From contig NC_085876.1 in assembly GCF_034702125.1 (NCBI RefSeq), positions 8,346,364 through 8,410,363 on the forward strand: a stretch of DNA of 64,000 bases, given 5' to 3'. Below the pieces are notes generated by a model that was not told the DNA's origin, made no database searches, and was given only the letters and a program-made list of their open reading frames with translations. Both the position numbers and the translations under genes were made by a program. Origin of the DNA: Engraulis encrasicolus. Its lineage: Eukaryota > Chordata > Actinopteri > Clupeiformes > Engraulidae. Position 1 is the first letter of the stretch. The number at the start of each line of letters is the position of its first letter. Below, piece by piece: positions 12,161 through 25,287 of this stretch.

Positions 12161-12639
12161 AGAGTTCAGATGCACAACATTTTAAAAGCCACTTCAATGT
12201 TCTCAATGTCAAAATTCATGTTTAAATAGCTTCCCCTCCAACTAATCTCAATCAAAATGTTATTTGAGCACAAAGAAAATTGACTTAAATTTATAAAGGG
12301 ACTCTCTGTTTTTCATGAACTCATCTCAAAATAATTACGTTGATGTTCATATTAATTTATAGTACCCGTAGCATATAGCCTACGTACATGCGTAAAACAG
12401 ACTTATTTAGCATCATGCTTTTCTCTCTGTAATATTTATTTATGCTTATATCAAAGTACACTTATATTACAGATACATGACAAAAACATGTTTTAACAAT
12501 ATTGAAGTATATTCTTACAGAGTACAGTATAAGTCAGCTAACAGACAACTTGCAAGCCATATCATCATCGTTGGTCAAAAGAATTTAGTCATCATCGTTA
12601 CACAAATATTAAGCGATATTCAACAGCCGCAGAAACTTG

Positions 12640-12812
12640 TGACTCTTAGTGCAGATTGGGTCGCCGGCGGGCCTATTCACTATTTGCTGAAAATGCTTAA
12701 GTACATCATAACGACACTGATATGATATTACAGAGAGCCTTTAAGACATAGCCATAACAACTTTGGTGACAGTAAGCTTATAACATAAGCTCTGCACTAA
12801 GGGGTTAAAACG
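12640..12812 (+). mobile_element. TTAA-ended hairpin MITE (copy 1)
   Basis: CTTAGTGCAGA at the left is matched by its complement TCTGCACTAAG at the right, followed by GGGGTTAA. The interior has GTCGCCGGCGGGCC. It lies 24 nt past the stop of the minus-strand cytokine-like gene, inside its presumed 3' UTR. The same family occurs at 13344-13522 (inverted) and 18898-19084. Confidence 0.75.
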
Positions 12813-12835
12813 CACAAAGACCTGTTTTCGACTGA

Positions 12836-14746
12836 CTAGTAGGGATTGGTATGAATATCATATTTATTTAGCCAAGATATTAATGTCTCCAGGATCATCT
12901 TGCCCGCACATATCTGTTTTCTTGTGTGATTGATTTGTGTGAAATTAAACTTATACTCATCACAGGGTATTGCTTGGAAAAAATCAGCTTTGAATTCAGT
13001 CCTAATTCTTTCGATGCCACACACCAGCTTTACACATTCTAATTCCAACATCCAGTGCACGGCCTTTCCCATGTACTCGAAGAGAGCACATCCTGAAGAC
13101 TTGAAGTCACATCCAGCAGAGTGAGGAGGGATGCACACCTCCGTCAGATTCTTCAGATTCTTGGAAGAGTTGCATTGCTTTTCAGTGAGGTTCAGAGTCT
13201 CCTTCTTAAATGTTAAAGAGCCACATGGAGAAATAATTAGCAGTAATTCATTATGTGCACTTACATTTAAAAATATATATATATTATTCAATTAAATCGT
13301 TCAAGCCACTCTACAATGGCTTCATTTCCCCATACTACTGCTTAACCCCTTAGCGCAGCACCTATGTTATAACCTTACTGTCACCAAAATTGTAATGGCT
13401 ATGTCTTAATCTGTTACTTAAGGCTCTCGGCACTGTCATAGCAATGTTGTTATGATGTAGTTGAGTATTTTCAGCAACTAGTGAATAGGCCCGCCGGCGA
13501 CCCCATCTGCAGTAAGAGGTTAAAGGAGAACTACCATTTCAATTTCAGCATGAATTTGCATTGCTCATACTAACCTTGACCTCTCAGTATCCGAAAACGT
13601 AGCATTTAATTCCTTTATTTCCCTCTGAGGATCAATAATGTGACTCTACTCTACTACTAATGATCTTTTTTTGTTCAGACCTTTCAGAGATCCTGGCCAT
13701 TCTATTGAGGGCATGGTTTGTTTGTGTTTTTAAAAGCATCTTAACATGCTCCAAACATCATCCTTGAAGTCAATGCTATGTTTTTAGGTGTCTGCTGATG
13801 TTGCATGACTTTTACAATGACATGTGGAGTATGTTTCTAAAAAAATATAAATAAAAAATGCCCCATTACAGTAAAATGGCCAGATTCTTGGAAGAGCTGA
13901 AGAAAATACAAATAGGCTATGTTGCCGTGTACTGCCGAGTCAAAGGTAGTATGAGCAATACCACTGCATGTTGAAATGGGCAGGAATTCTTCTTTAGACC
14001 TTGATTTATGATCACACTACATACATACATAACTCACATATGCGTGATGGAGTTCTTTCGTTTTGTGCACCAGGTATTTAATAACTTCTTTTCGAGGATG
14101 ATTGGGAGAATGCTTCCAGCCAAAGGATAGGAGCAAGATTTCTGGACAATTGATGTCAAGAGCCTCCGTGTGTGCCAACAGGCCCCCTAGAAAAGCGCAG
14201 AGCAGCCAACCTGCAGGGAGGAAGGGCCAAACATGTCCCAGCATTGAGTGGAGAAGAGCACATGGTTGCATTTCATTTGTCAGAATTTTTTTTTAAAAAG
14301 CTCCCACACGGTGATCATTTTGCTATTTTTTTTTATACGGGTGAATGAAAGACAAAAGAAAATAGCCAAATGTGTGCGGGCGTCACCTCCAACACACCTG
14401 CCAGCTGAGGTGTGCGAAAAAAATCACAAGTTTATAGTTAGCCTATTTCATTTTGTAACTGTTTATTTTGTGGTTCATTTTTTGTATTATTATACTTCAT
14501 GTAGGCCTTCATTAGCTAAGTGAATAAGAGCAATAGAAATAGAATTTGTATGGCAGGCACCTCACAATACACAGTTCAGTTGTAATTCATTGTGCTTTGT
14601 GAAAAAGAGAAAGAAGAAAAAATATTATGAATGGTATTAAAGAAACGGTTGAAAATTACCCTACATGTTTTCAATTCCCGTTTAACCAGTATGTTGCATA
14701 AAGCAATGCAATGTAAAATGATGCAATTACCTGCTGTGTACTGCAT
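12836..14746 (-). CDS. Putative secreted helical cytokine, LIF/CNTF/M17-like (paralog B)
   Basis: Three coding exons on the minus strand: 14731-14746 (ATGCAG..., donor GTAATT), 14038-14210 (acceptor CCCTGCAG, donor GTGAGT), 12836-13204 (acceptor ATTTAAG, stop TAG). Phases 1 and 0, 185 aa. Residues 1-22 form a signal peptide (WLLCAFLGGLLAHTEA, likely cleavage before LDIN). Cysteines are at 27, 74, 87, 95, 102, 120, 125, 144 and 162. Aligned to paralog A, eight positions are shared: C27/30, 74, 87/84, 95/92, 102/99, 125/127, 144/142 and 162/160. Five N-glycosylation sequons are at 68, 75, 82, 150 and 155. Shared blocks include C(V/I)P....(D/G)CD, CAL.EYM and LETL..WL. The start could instead be a read-through ATG at 14244 (MLGHVWPF) with no first intron, but the 16-bp exon keeps the phase and matches paralog A. 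A candidate AATAAA lies at 12435-12440. Family inferred from gene structure and D helix; IL-7/TSLP-type is an alternative. Confidence 0.65.
13344..13522 (-). mobile_element. TTAA-ended hairpin MITE (copy 2, inverted)
   Basis: Inverted relative to the copy at 12640-12812. It starts with TTAACCCCTTAGCGCAG and ends with CTGCAGTAAGAGGTTAA. It sits in intron 2 of the minus-strand cytokine-like gene, so the two copies bracket its third exon. Confidence 0.75.
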
Positions 14747-14820
14747 AGTTCCAGGAAGTTGTCTCTGTGAGAAGATGATTAGAGATGAAACTCCTAATGA
14801 CTCGTTGCGCTTGATGTGTC

Positions 14821-14831
14821 GATATTTATGG
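14821..14831 (-). promoter_or_regulatory. TATA-like box upstream of paralog B
   Basis: CATAAATATC on the minus strand, about 80 nt upstream of the ATG at 14746, consistent with a start site some 30 nt downstream. Inference from position only. Confidence 0.35.
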
Positions 14832-14994
14832 CTGAGGGACCATGCATATCACTATGAGAGATCTCACTGCTGCACTATGCATTTCCTTATCAGCACAATC
14901 ACAGACTTACTACGTAAATGACAGGCTGAGAGGTTCAGTAGCTTGAGGTTCACAGTCAGCTTATATAACAATACTACTAATACTAATAGCAATA

Positions 14995-15029
<35 letters not shown>

Positions 15030-18000
15030 CTTTATTTGTTACATTTGTTACAACACCTAAGGTCACCTTCAGACAGAACATGAGTGAATGAATGAATGAA
15101 AGTAATGAGCTGATGGTTGTTATATATAAGCTATATTGTGTATCTAACTCATTTTCACCACAAATTGTATTGTGTTAACTCCCATTGTTTATCTTGTATT
15201 AGAAGATATCTTTCCAAAATGATAATGATCAGTGAAATCATTGTTTTGTTGTTTGAATGTGCATGAATGAGGCTGTCTTATCCAGCCCCCGATATAATTT
15301 TAATGTTATGCAGTTTCATATAAAATATGACATCTTTTGTAAAGCAATCTTAGAAATTACATTTACAATATAATGAAGTTATATTTTAAGGGGACCTAGT
15401 GAAGGTGGAATCACATTTCTGGGGGAAAGTCCTGAAGAGATGTGTTGAGGGCATGTGAAACTTCTGACTGCCTTACTAGGCTATAGGGCTCTATACTTTA
15501 TCAGGACATTGTTGTAAAATGATTTTTAACGTGAAGCATTTGTAGATTATCATGTCAAGATGTGGACCACAGTACATTGTGACAAAAATAACTTTCAAAG
15601 AGGGTATTTTTTGTCCAGTAGGGCAAAGGGACAGGTGCTTTAGCACCACCTCATCCCTATCTGTGCACACCTATGTGGAGGCTGTTGTTACGATGGCCGC
15701 CTTCAATATAGGACTGAAGTGCAGGGGGAAATCCTGGTTTGTGCTCATACAATAGTACGGCCCTTGGAGAACTTAATACAATTTAAAGTGGACCCTCAAA
15801 TGAAAAAGGTTCCTCACCCCTGCCTTAGACCCTGTCTACACACCTATGGGTATTTTTTGTTAACACTTTCACTGAGATTCAGCTCCTTAAAACAGATTTA
15901 AAAAAATAGTTTTAAGTGGATATGTAGAAATGCACCTTTTTCTTTCCATGTCAATGGGGTCAATATGTAAGCAGATTCAAACAAACAAACAAACAAAGAA
16001 AACGTATCTTTGTGTAATCAAGGCCTAGTGCGCTTGAAAGTCTTGGGTTCCCATCCCCCAATGGTGACTTCCTCTGTGATGAAGGGGAGCCTGTACAAAC
16101 ATTGACCTTTGACCTTTGGTATTAAATAAGAACCTCACTTCCTGTTATAAGTTTGAAATGATTGTCTTTGATCATCTTTGTCTTGACTTCATTGTGGTCC
16201 TTACCTTCTAACTAGACCTGTAACCTTTTTCTGAAGGAGGAAGAGAGGAAGGCATGGGAGAAGGTCTATGTCCTTTCTCTTTCTCTCTCTCTCTGACAAT
16301 AGAACCTTGCATTCAGATTTACAACTGCTGTAACATCCTTAACTGGCTGGTGAATAGACTTGATTGAAGATTGAATAGACTAGAGATTGAATTGGCATCT
16401 GTCGTTCTTGTAACCCTGCATTCCATGGCACACACAGCAAGCAAAGGTCCAAATGTGCACTGTACATTTACTAATGAGCTCATCGCATGTGGCACCTTCA
16501 CAAAGGAAGCCATGTGTGCCGGCGAATGGTTGCTCAGTATAAAACACACACATGCATGTTTTTATTAGTTTGTAGTATGGCATCTGTCAAGACTAATAAC
16601 CATAACCCAATAAAGGCAATGGTAGGTTAGGGAGTTTATTTGGAAACAGTGGGTTGCGAAACCTAACAGGAAATCTGAGTGCTTCTGAGTCTTCACCTTT
16701 TTTTCCTTGGTGCTCATCAGTGCAGGGGTTCTCAACCTTGGTCCTGGTAGAGAATGCATTACAGCCAAATCAAAAGTTCTAAATCAAAAACATTCTAGCC
16801 TTGAGTGCCACATATTTCCTCTACCTGGACAGAGTGTTGCAGGGTCTGATACCACATCATCCATGGCTGATGTGCCGTTGAGCAAGGCACCTAACTTCAT
16901 GGTACTCCTTGGGTGAAAGTGTCAGCTATAAGTGTAAATGAATAACCCTTGTACTAAAATTGTGCTTCTTAAGACTGCATTCACGCACTAAGGACGTTTT
17001 CTGTTTTCTGTGTCGTATCTGTGTCTTCCATCAGCATTTCTCACTCCTTTCTATCTCAGTTCAGTTCCCCCGATCTCAGTCAAACCACAGCTTTGCTAAC
17101 TGATGATAGCATCTGTGTTCTCATCTTCTCAGACAGATCCGCTTGCAGAAAACTATACCGCAAGGGTACAGGGCTCACAAAATGGGGACATGGGAAGAGG
17201 ACATTGAATCATTACATTTTCTTATACACATTTACAATTATAAACAACACTAAGCTATTTTGTGTGTCTAACTCATTTTCACCACTAATTTTATTATGTT
17301 AACTCCACTTGTTGGTCTGAAGATCTCTTTCCAAAATGATATTGATGTTATTATCAGTGAAGATTTGTTTTGTGAATTTGGTAAGAAAAATATGATCCCT
17401 ACCCTGATGCAACCTTTAAAAATGAAATAATAGGGAAAAAAAGATCTATGGAAATTGTATTGAAATGGCTTTTGTAATGTTTTAGAGAGGTCTTCAATTC
17501 TAAAGTGCATGGAGTGCTGTTTGGTGACAGCAGTCTGATGAAGTTTGCAGCAGGGTGGAAGTGGGGTGGGGAAGAAAGTGTTTCAAGTGCAGTAGTGGTG
17601 GGGTTGGTAGGGAGGTTTAGATAGGGGGTAGAGAGGATCAGAAAAAAACATGGAGGTGATGAATTGATATAGGCAAGACCACAGTAGGGGATAGGGAAGT
17701 AGAACACTTTTATTTAGGCCTAGTATTATTTATAACATCTGCCATTTTTTTCAAATAATCTGAAAAAAAAATGTAATGTTTTAAGTAGGGGTGTAAAATA
17801 ATACTCAATGTAGGCCTATGGATGCATCAATCCTACGGCCAACGATCAAATTATACCGGTATCTTATCATGGGGCATTCTTTAGTATCGAAAACAATCAA
17901 ATTACTGGCCCCTGCCCAATGCCCTAGCTCCATAACATGATAGAAGTGGAAAAGTAATTGGACAAAATTGAATCAAGCCGAATCGTATGGCATCGTGGGG

Positions 18001-18044
18001 CATTCTTAAGTCTCGAAAGTAATCAAATCGCTGCCTTTAAAAAA

Positions 18045-18245
18045 ATCGATAGCGGGGGCGCTGTGGCACAGCACGCTAAAGCCCCCCAGATTTGGGCTTG
18101 CATGGCCAAGGGTGGCACCCAGGGTTCGAATCCGGCCTGGGTCATTTGCCATCCTTACCCCATCTCTCTCTACATTCGCTTCCTGTCGCTCTTCACTGTC
18201 CTGTCTGAATTAAAGGCGAAAAAGCCCAGAAAAAATACATTTTAA
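18045..18245 (+). mobile_element. tRNA-derived SINE
   Basis: GGGGCGCTGTGGCACAGC at the 5' end, a perfect B box GGTTCGAATCC at 18123-18133, and the same CTTCCTGTC...CTGTCCTG 3' module as the SINE at 11895-12160. Confidence 0.7.
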
Positions 18246-18897
18246 GATCTTGTGCAAACTTTGCATGGTGGATTCACTGTCATGCATGTGCTCTCCACTC
18301 TGTGAACTGCTGCTGACTCTGCATTTAGGTATGTCTGATCGTGTGATGATAAACCACTGCAATGCACAGCGGTGTCAAAATTCCTTGTAAGATGTGTGAT
18401 GTGATTACAGGCACACACTTCACACTGATCGATGAACGTGCCGATACCCTAACCAGTGATGCTGGTTTGACCCAGGTATTGCAACATTTGCTAGGCCTAT
18501 GTTTGTAAGTCCATGCAACTACCGCCAATTTTCTTGTATACAAAATTGTATACGCCAATTTTTAACTCACTGATCACTGAAAAATAAGTAGGCTAACTCC
18601 CAAATGATTTCACCCCACCTGGTTTTCTCAGGCCTTTTCTCTCTCACACACACTGAACCAGCATTAACAGGACACTGTGGTGTAAATCAAAGTTTGAATA
18701 TTGAAAGGACATTGCAGGTAAGTATGTATTGTGATGAGCTAGCCAATGATTGCTCCTCATTGTGCAAACTGACTTGCATGTCCTTTTAGTGTTCCTTGTG
18801 TCCTTGTAATGGTTTTTTTTTTTTTTACATCACAGCATCTCCTTTCAGGCATCACTCGCTGCCCTTTTCATGGGGAATTATTTGCTCTCCTTATCGT

Positions 18898-19084
18898 AGC
18901 CTCTTAGTGCAGATGGGGTCGCCGGCGGGCGTATTCACTATTTGCTGAGAATACTTAACTACATCATAACAACATTGCTATGACATTACAGAGAGGCTTA
19001 AGTAATAGATTAAGACATAGCCATTACAATTTTGGTGACAGTAAGGTTATAACATAGTATAGGCTCTGCGATAAGGGATTGAAT
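18898..19084 (+). mobile_element. TTAA-family hairpin MITE (copy 3)
   Basis: Collinear with 12640-12812, including GTCGCCGGCGGGC, TATTCACTATTTGCTGA and TTTTGGTGACAGTAAG. The ends are slightly degraded. Confidence 0.7.
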
Positions 19085-20899
19085 TGGGTGAGCATTTGCA
19101 ACTGCAATTTCTTGTCTTATGTGTATTGATGACTGTAACAGAACAGACACATTTCTGTATGCAAAGGTGGAGGTTAGTGTGAGAGAAAAAGTTCCACAAA
19201 CCTCTAAAATATGAACACAGTGCCCTCTACAGTTTCCATTGCAGAATGTGCAATAGGTTATTTATGAGAGTAAATTCTTTTCTTCTCTGCACCACTCCTA
19301 GATGCAGTCTAAACTAGTATTGTTTTTTTTCCAGACATGAAATATTCGCACTACAGTGGGTTGCCTTGTTGTGGGGTCCAAAGGGCTGGATCACCATTGC
19401 CAGGTTGGGTGATGCAATAAAGCGGCAAAGGGCGGGTAGATTGGGGAGCAAAATGACTACAACCTGGGGTGGATTTAGTGGGTGGCACAGGTCTTAAACC
19501 TAGAGAATGTAACACCTGTGAATGGGCTACATAATTTCTGGAAATATAGCCTACTACTAAAAATTACATACCTTTAAGGAGCTATAAAAAAGACCTTAAT
19601 CCTCTCATCGTATCCTCCACACAGTTCCCAAGGAGCTTCAGGTACCAGGTAGCATATAGCATATAGCACTAAAACATGTTTTGACCAAGGGCATTTTATT
19701 CCTTAATAATGGAAAAAAAAACCATTGCAGTGTGGTTGATATTTAGCATCAATCTTAACGTCTTACTTACTTCATCATAATTAAATAAAGATCTTCATTT
19801 GTGTTGCGTAGAACGTGAACACATATCTCAAGGAATCCAAACCTATTGGGCAATCTAGTCTAGTGAAGCTACAGAACACTGAATCAACAGAGAGGATAGC
19901 TCAATTATGTTGTAGATGAACTAAAATCTAAAAAAAAAGATATCAAGTAAAATAAGACATCTTTAAAATCAGACACACAGATGAAAACATACAGTGCAAC
20001 TAGAGGTGCATTCATCTTTAAAAAGGAATGTTTCAACAATTAATCATCACCACTCTACACTCAAACACATAGCGACAGTTGATGAACCTTGACAGTGAAA
20101 ACACAGCTAGCCTCCTGTGTAAAAAGAGGAAGCAGTGATTGAAATGAATACAGAAATAAATAAACAGATAGTTACAGTGACCACTGAAACTATGATGAGG
20201 ATGCCATTAACCATCAATGCGATCTTCGTCGCTCTTTAAAATGCTCCGTTGTCACTGGGGCTGATCTCTGTGGGAGATGACAAAGAATGAGAGGACTTTA
20301 GAACATGACGCCTCGTTTCAGCCAAACACATATTTTATTTAATATGACACGTGTCGGTGCCGACAGTGAGAAACACAGGGGCATAAATTAAGCATGACAG
20401 GAACATTGTGCATCATTTTCAATTGGTAGCCCCTTAGTGTAATGTGTGTGGTTCACCAATGAAACGCTGTAATAGTCACTGAACACTGAAAAACTTAACT
20501 AGGATTACATTATGACTTGGTCATTGCCCCTCTGATAACAACACATTTATAACGGGACCGTGTCTTAAATTATCATTAATTCTTAATAAAAGTTTTAAAA
20601 ATGAAGAAACTCCTACCTTGTAATAATAATTGCTAAGGAGACAAATTTAGATACGTACATAGCAAAAAAAATGCGGTGTCACGAGAGTTAACATCTACAG
20701 TAGAGTAGGCATCACCAACCTTTCTGGGTCTGAGGGCTACCAAGGGCTACCCGAGGCCGAGGGCTACTTGTTTGCTCAAAATCCTGTACCTCTCCTCTGC
20801 TCAAAATCCCATGTCTTGAAAACGTTTTCAAATCTTTCTTACGGATAATAAAGAAATATAGTTGTCACTATTTATGAAAAGAAAAGACCCATTAAAAAT

Positions 20900-21112
20900 G
20901 GGGCGGCCGTGGCCTAATGTTTAAGGACATGGACTTTAGATCAGAGGGTTGCTGGTTCAAATCCCACCCCTCCACTCCCTACACTCCATCCACTGAAGTG
21001 CCCTTGAGCAAAGTTCCTAATCCCCATACTGCTCCAGGGACTGTAACCAATGCCCTGTAAATAACTGTAAGTGGCTTTGGATAAAAGGCGTGAGCTAAGT
21101 GTAATGTATGTA
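20900..21112 (+). mobile_element. Fish tRNA-derived SINE (long type)
   Basis: GGCGGCCGTGGCCTAATG head, a B box GGTTCAAATCC at 20954-20964, the conserved CTTGAGCAAAGTTCCTAA and CTGCTCCAGGGACTGTAACC modules, and the CTTTGGATAAAAGGCGTGAG tail typical of teleost SINEs. It ends 8 nt from the cd164l2 stop, in that gene's presumed 3' UTR, antisense to it. Confidence 0.85.
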
Positions 21113-21119
21113 AAACCAC

Positions 21120-24100
21120 TCACATGGTCTCGTAGGTGCTGTCCTTGGTCTTCAGGAAGCGCATGGCGAAGAAGCCTCCAGCCTGCAGTACCAAGACCAG
21201 GATGATGCCACCGATGAAGCTGGACAGGTCGAAGGAGGCCTGGGAGAACTCAGGGTTGGACGCAGCCGGTTTCGTTTCATCTGTTTGCTCTTGGTTCACA
21301 AGAACAAAAACGACATCATAGGTTAAAGGTTATACAGCTTAAAGGTGTAAAATGAAAATGGTTGACTTTGCCATGCCAAGTTCTAGCTCAACATTGATCT
21401 CGAGTAAACATACACACTCGGCATAATTTTTAACATGAATATTTTCATTTTATGCCATTCAGTAAACAGACAAAATGAAACAACAAATGGAAGAGACTAT
21501 GTAATATGTGCTGTCAGTTGAAAATCTAAAAGGTAGTGAATGTTCTCACATAAATGTATTTGCAATCAGATTTGATGCTGATTTCAAATAATGTGTCAAT
21601 GTGCCATACAGTTGAGTGCACCGAAATGATTCATTACAGAGCTGGTTATTCCACAGTATTTAGAAACAATTGGGTTCTTCTTCTTTTCATGGACATTTAC
21701 AAGTATGTTTAAAACTCTGAAAATTAACTAGTAAAAGATGACTATGACAGTACACAGGGCATTTAGTAATATATTATGATTTGGTCATTGCCACTCTGAT
21801 AACAGCAAATTTATAACAGGGCACGTGTCTTTATCATTTAATCATTCGTATCATTAACTCTTAATAAAAGTGTAAAACATTATGAAACCAATGCCCTTTA
21901 ATAATAGTTGCCACATAATATGTGCTGGCAGTTGAAAATCAAGAAGGGTGATGAATGTTCTCACATACATGTACTCTGCAATCACATTTGATGCTGACTT
22001 CGAATAATGTGTCAATGTGCCATACAGTTCAGTGCACAGAAAAGAGCTGGTTCTTCAACAGTATTCAGAAACAATATAGTTCTTTTTCTTTTCATGGACA
22101 TTCACTAAGTACTTTTAAAATCTGTTTGTCGTACATTACACTTAAGGGCTGGAATGTATGATGAACAGATTTTAAACAAGACCACATAGGCCTAAATGAC
22201 CAAATGACCCTTCACATCCTCTCCACTGTGAATTCGAACCCCTACCCTCTAAGACATGTTTTAGAGTGCCCAACGCTAATAAAAACATATTAATCTCCTT
22301 TGTTCCTAAAGGAATAAGGGCGATAAATAACACATGATTCACACTTAATCCACCTCCAGTCCTTTCATTGGGCTAATTTACTTGTGTATTTATTATTATA
22401 TTAATCATATATTTTTTTTTACTTCTCAGCTATTTTATTCTTTTAAACACCCCCGCTGATGGTAATTATTTTTAACTTACTATTTTAATGAACAAACAGG
22501 CCTAACAAATCACAAATTTCCACATTATGGAAAATGAGGTATTCGTATTTGTATTCGTAATGAACAAATATCACTTCTAAGGACAGAATGTTCACCTACG
22601 ACTTTTTCCCGGGTGATACTGCTATCTAGGGTGCCACTCAGGTTCTGGATACCAGAATGCATTGAAATGGCAAAGTGTGATTGCGCGCTGCCCAGCAAAA
22701 GTAGCACTGTGCCATCAGGAACGCGACCTTTGATAAATCTAAGAGTCTGAGCGCAGCGCTCCACCATAGGTGCTGACATTTTTTAAAACATAATTCAGAT
22801 TTATTTTATGTTTGTGAGGGCAGGATGCTCACAAATATCCTACTGCTTATATTTTTAAACCCACTTGATCTGTATAAAATATGCATTTCATTATCCTTAG
22901 TCGTGCCTATATACCCAGAATACTGTGCGTCAGCTCCCCCCGCAACTGTGAATCTGCAAACAAACAAGGCGGCCATCCACTCTACTACCTTTAAATTACC
23001 TTTAGTCTGACACTTGATTAATTTGATATGAAAATAGAAGGACCAAATCAATATTGTAGTAAGTAAATATGATGTCGCTCGATTTATATTCTTTATATAA
23101 ATATTTCATATTTCATATTTCATTATCTGTAGGTTAGTGTTATGTTAGTCAGCTAGCCTACATTAGCGTTCTCACAAGTTTTTTATTAACCAATCGGGTT
23201 TCATTAGCTCAATGCTAGCCAAGTACTGTAAATTTTATAACTAAAGATGCCTAATACTGTCAATTCAAAATGGTGGACACAAAGAGGATCCACTTTATTA
23301 TGTATGAAAAGTGTCATTTGGTATCTTTGGTAGAAGATACTCATAGCAAAGATATCATTTGTGAACGGGCAGTATAAATTCTGGAAATAAACTACTTAAA
23401 AAAGTATATAGTCTACCTTTAAGCACCTCCATGGCATTAATAGGGAACTTAGATACGACATAGGTAAAAATATTGAAACAGTGATTTGAATTTGCTTACC
23501 AATATTAATGTCGATATTAACATCAATATCGACCTCTGAAACAGAGGAAAAGAGAGACACGTGGATGAGAAAAGTACAATCAACTCAATGTCTTTCCAAT
23601 GGCATTTATAGAAGATGTTTTGGTAGCCTAAGACTTTAGAGTAACTACCTAGTCAAAGCTTTATAAACACTTTATTAACATTTAATAATAATTAATATTT
23701 AACAAAGAATTTACAAGTGTTTTTAAATGACTAATAACCAAACTACGACTACACAGTGGAGTGGGAATCAACTTCTACTGTGTGAGTTTTATGTGGTTTC
23801 ATGCCTTCTGGTCTTTGGAGGAGAAACTTCCAGGACCGATGCAACTGCACTGTGTCTGCTGTGTTAACATAGTATTTCTTGCCCATTTATAAACATTTGT
23901 AAACATTTCGTTGACAGTTAGTTCATTATTTATGAAGTGTTTATAAAGCTGTGAATAGGTAGTTATTGTAAAGTGTTACCGATGTTTTTCAAATCACTAC
24001 TAGTACTAGTTAATAATCTCCATGAGAACACTTACCTGAACACATGGCAGTTTCGTTTAATCTGTTGCAATTTGAGAAGTCTGCTTTGTCCGTTACACAT

Positions 24101-24259
24101 CCTGTCAGGTTTTCTATGTGGAGAAGAGACAAAGGGTGGGGGTGATAGACGAAAAAAAAGTTCATCAACATTTTTAGTTTTAATTCCATCATATATGAAA
24201 GGATGTACCCCCCCCCACACACACACACACACACTCACAAACACACACTCTATTTTTCC

Positions 24260-24340
<81 letters not shown>

Positions 24341-24690
24341 GCACGCACACACAGCTCGGGTGTACATGATGCCATGGATCTAGTGAGGATCATGACACTG
24401 AATATTTCATGGGTGTGTGGCTGAGTTCAAGGAGTGTGTGTGTTCATGTGTGCAGACATGGATGGCAGTTTGTAAGGGAAGACACACCGTGTTGTGTATT
24501 AAAATTAGTGCGTGTGTGTGTGTGTGTTCGCGCGTGTGTGTGTGTGTGTGTGTGTGTACACGCATGCGTGCACAACTCTGTGTATAGGAAAAATAGATAG
24601 TATGAAAATGTGTGTGTGTGTGTGTGTGTGTGCACGCATGCGTGCACAACTCTGTGTATAGGAAAAATAGAGAGTAATGAGTATGGAGAC

Positions 24691-24773
<83 letters not shown>

Positions 24774-24855
24774 CAACAGTGTGAATAATTTACTGACCTG
24801 ATGGTTACAGGGTTTAGAAGCTCACGTTACCCCATAGCCATGAATCACTGAGGAG

Positions 24856-24947
<92 letters not shown>

Positions 24948-25099
24948 CAGGAAGGGTGAGATGTTCCATTATGTGTTTTTGATATCGGAACATTTTCAAC
25001 ATTTCCAAATTACTGGTGTCACAAATACTGGACAGATTATGACACATCTGAAGACAATTGCAGCCTATGTTTTTGTGTGCCTGTGCTTGTATCTGTGAC

Positions 25100-25188
<89 letters not shown>

Positions 25189-25205
25189 ATGCTCTGAACT
25201 GTGGC

Positions 25206-25287
<82 letters not shown>

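Larger units (their letters stand above)
10337..12835. other. Convergent intergenic region between the two cytokine-like genes
   Basis: Holds the presumed 3' UTRs of both genes, a repeat-like block at 10830-11090, iterated TCATGACA-type sequence at 11160-11430, the SINE at 11895-12160 and the MITE at 12640-12812. No other coding sequence is seen. Confidence 0.5.
14850..20890. other. Intergenic region, paralog B to cd164l2
   Basis: AT-rich DNA with no supported coding exon. It contains an (AAT)n tract at 15000-15028, a truncated SINE 3' end at 16840-16950 (TTGAGCAAGGCACCTAAC), the SINE at 18045-18245 and the MITE at 18898-19084. Remaining parts show nothing recognisable. Confidence 0.5.

Noticed and set aside
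14017..14271. Single-exon ORF starting MQPCALLHSMLGH
   Set aside because: Reads through an excellent acceptor at 14211-14212 and past the donor at 14037. The spliced model gives a better signal peptide and matches the paralog.
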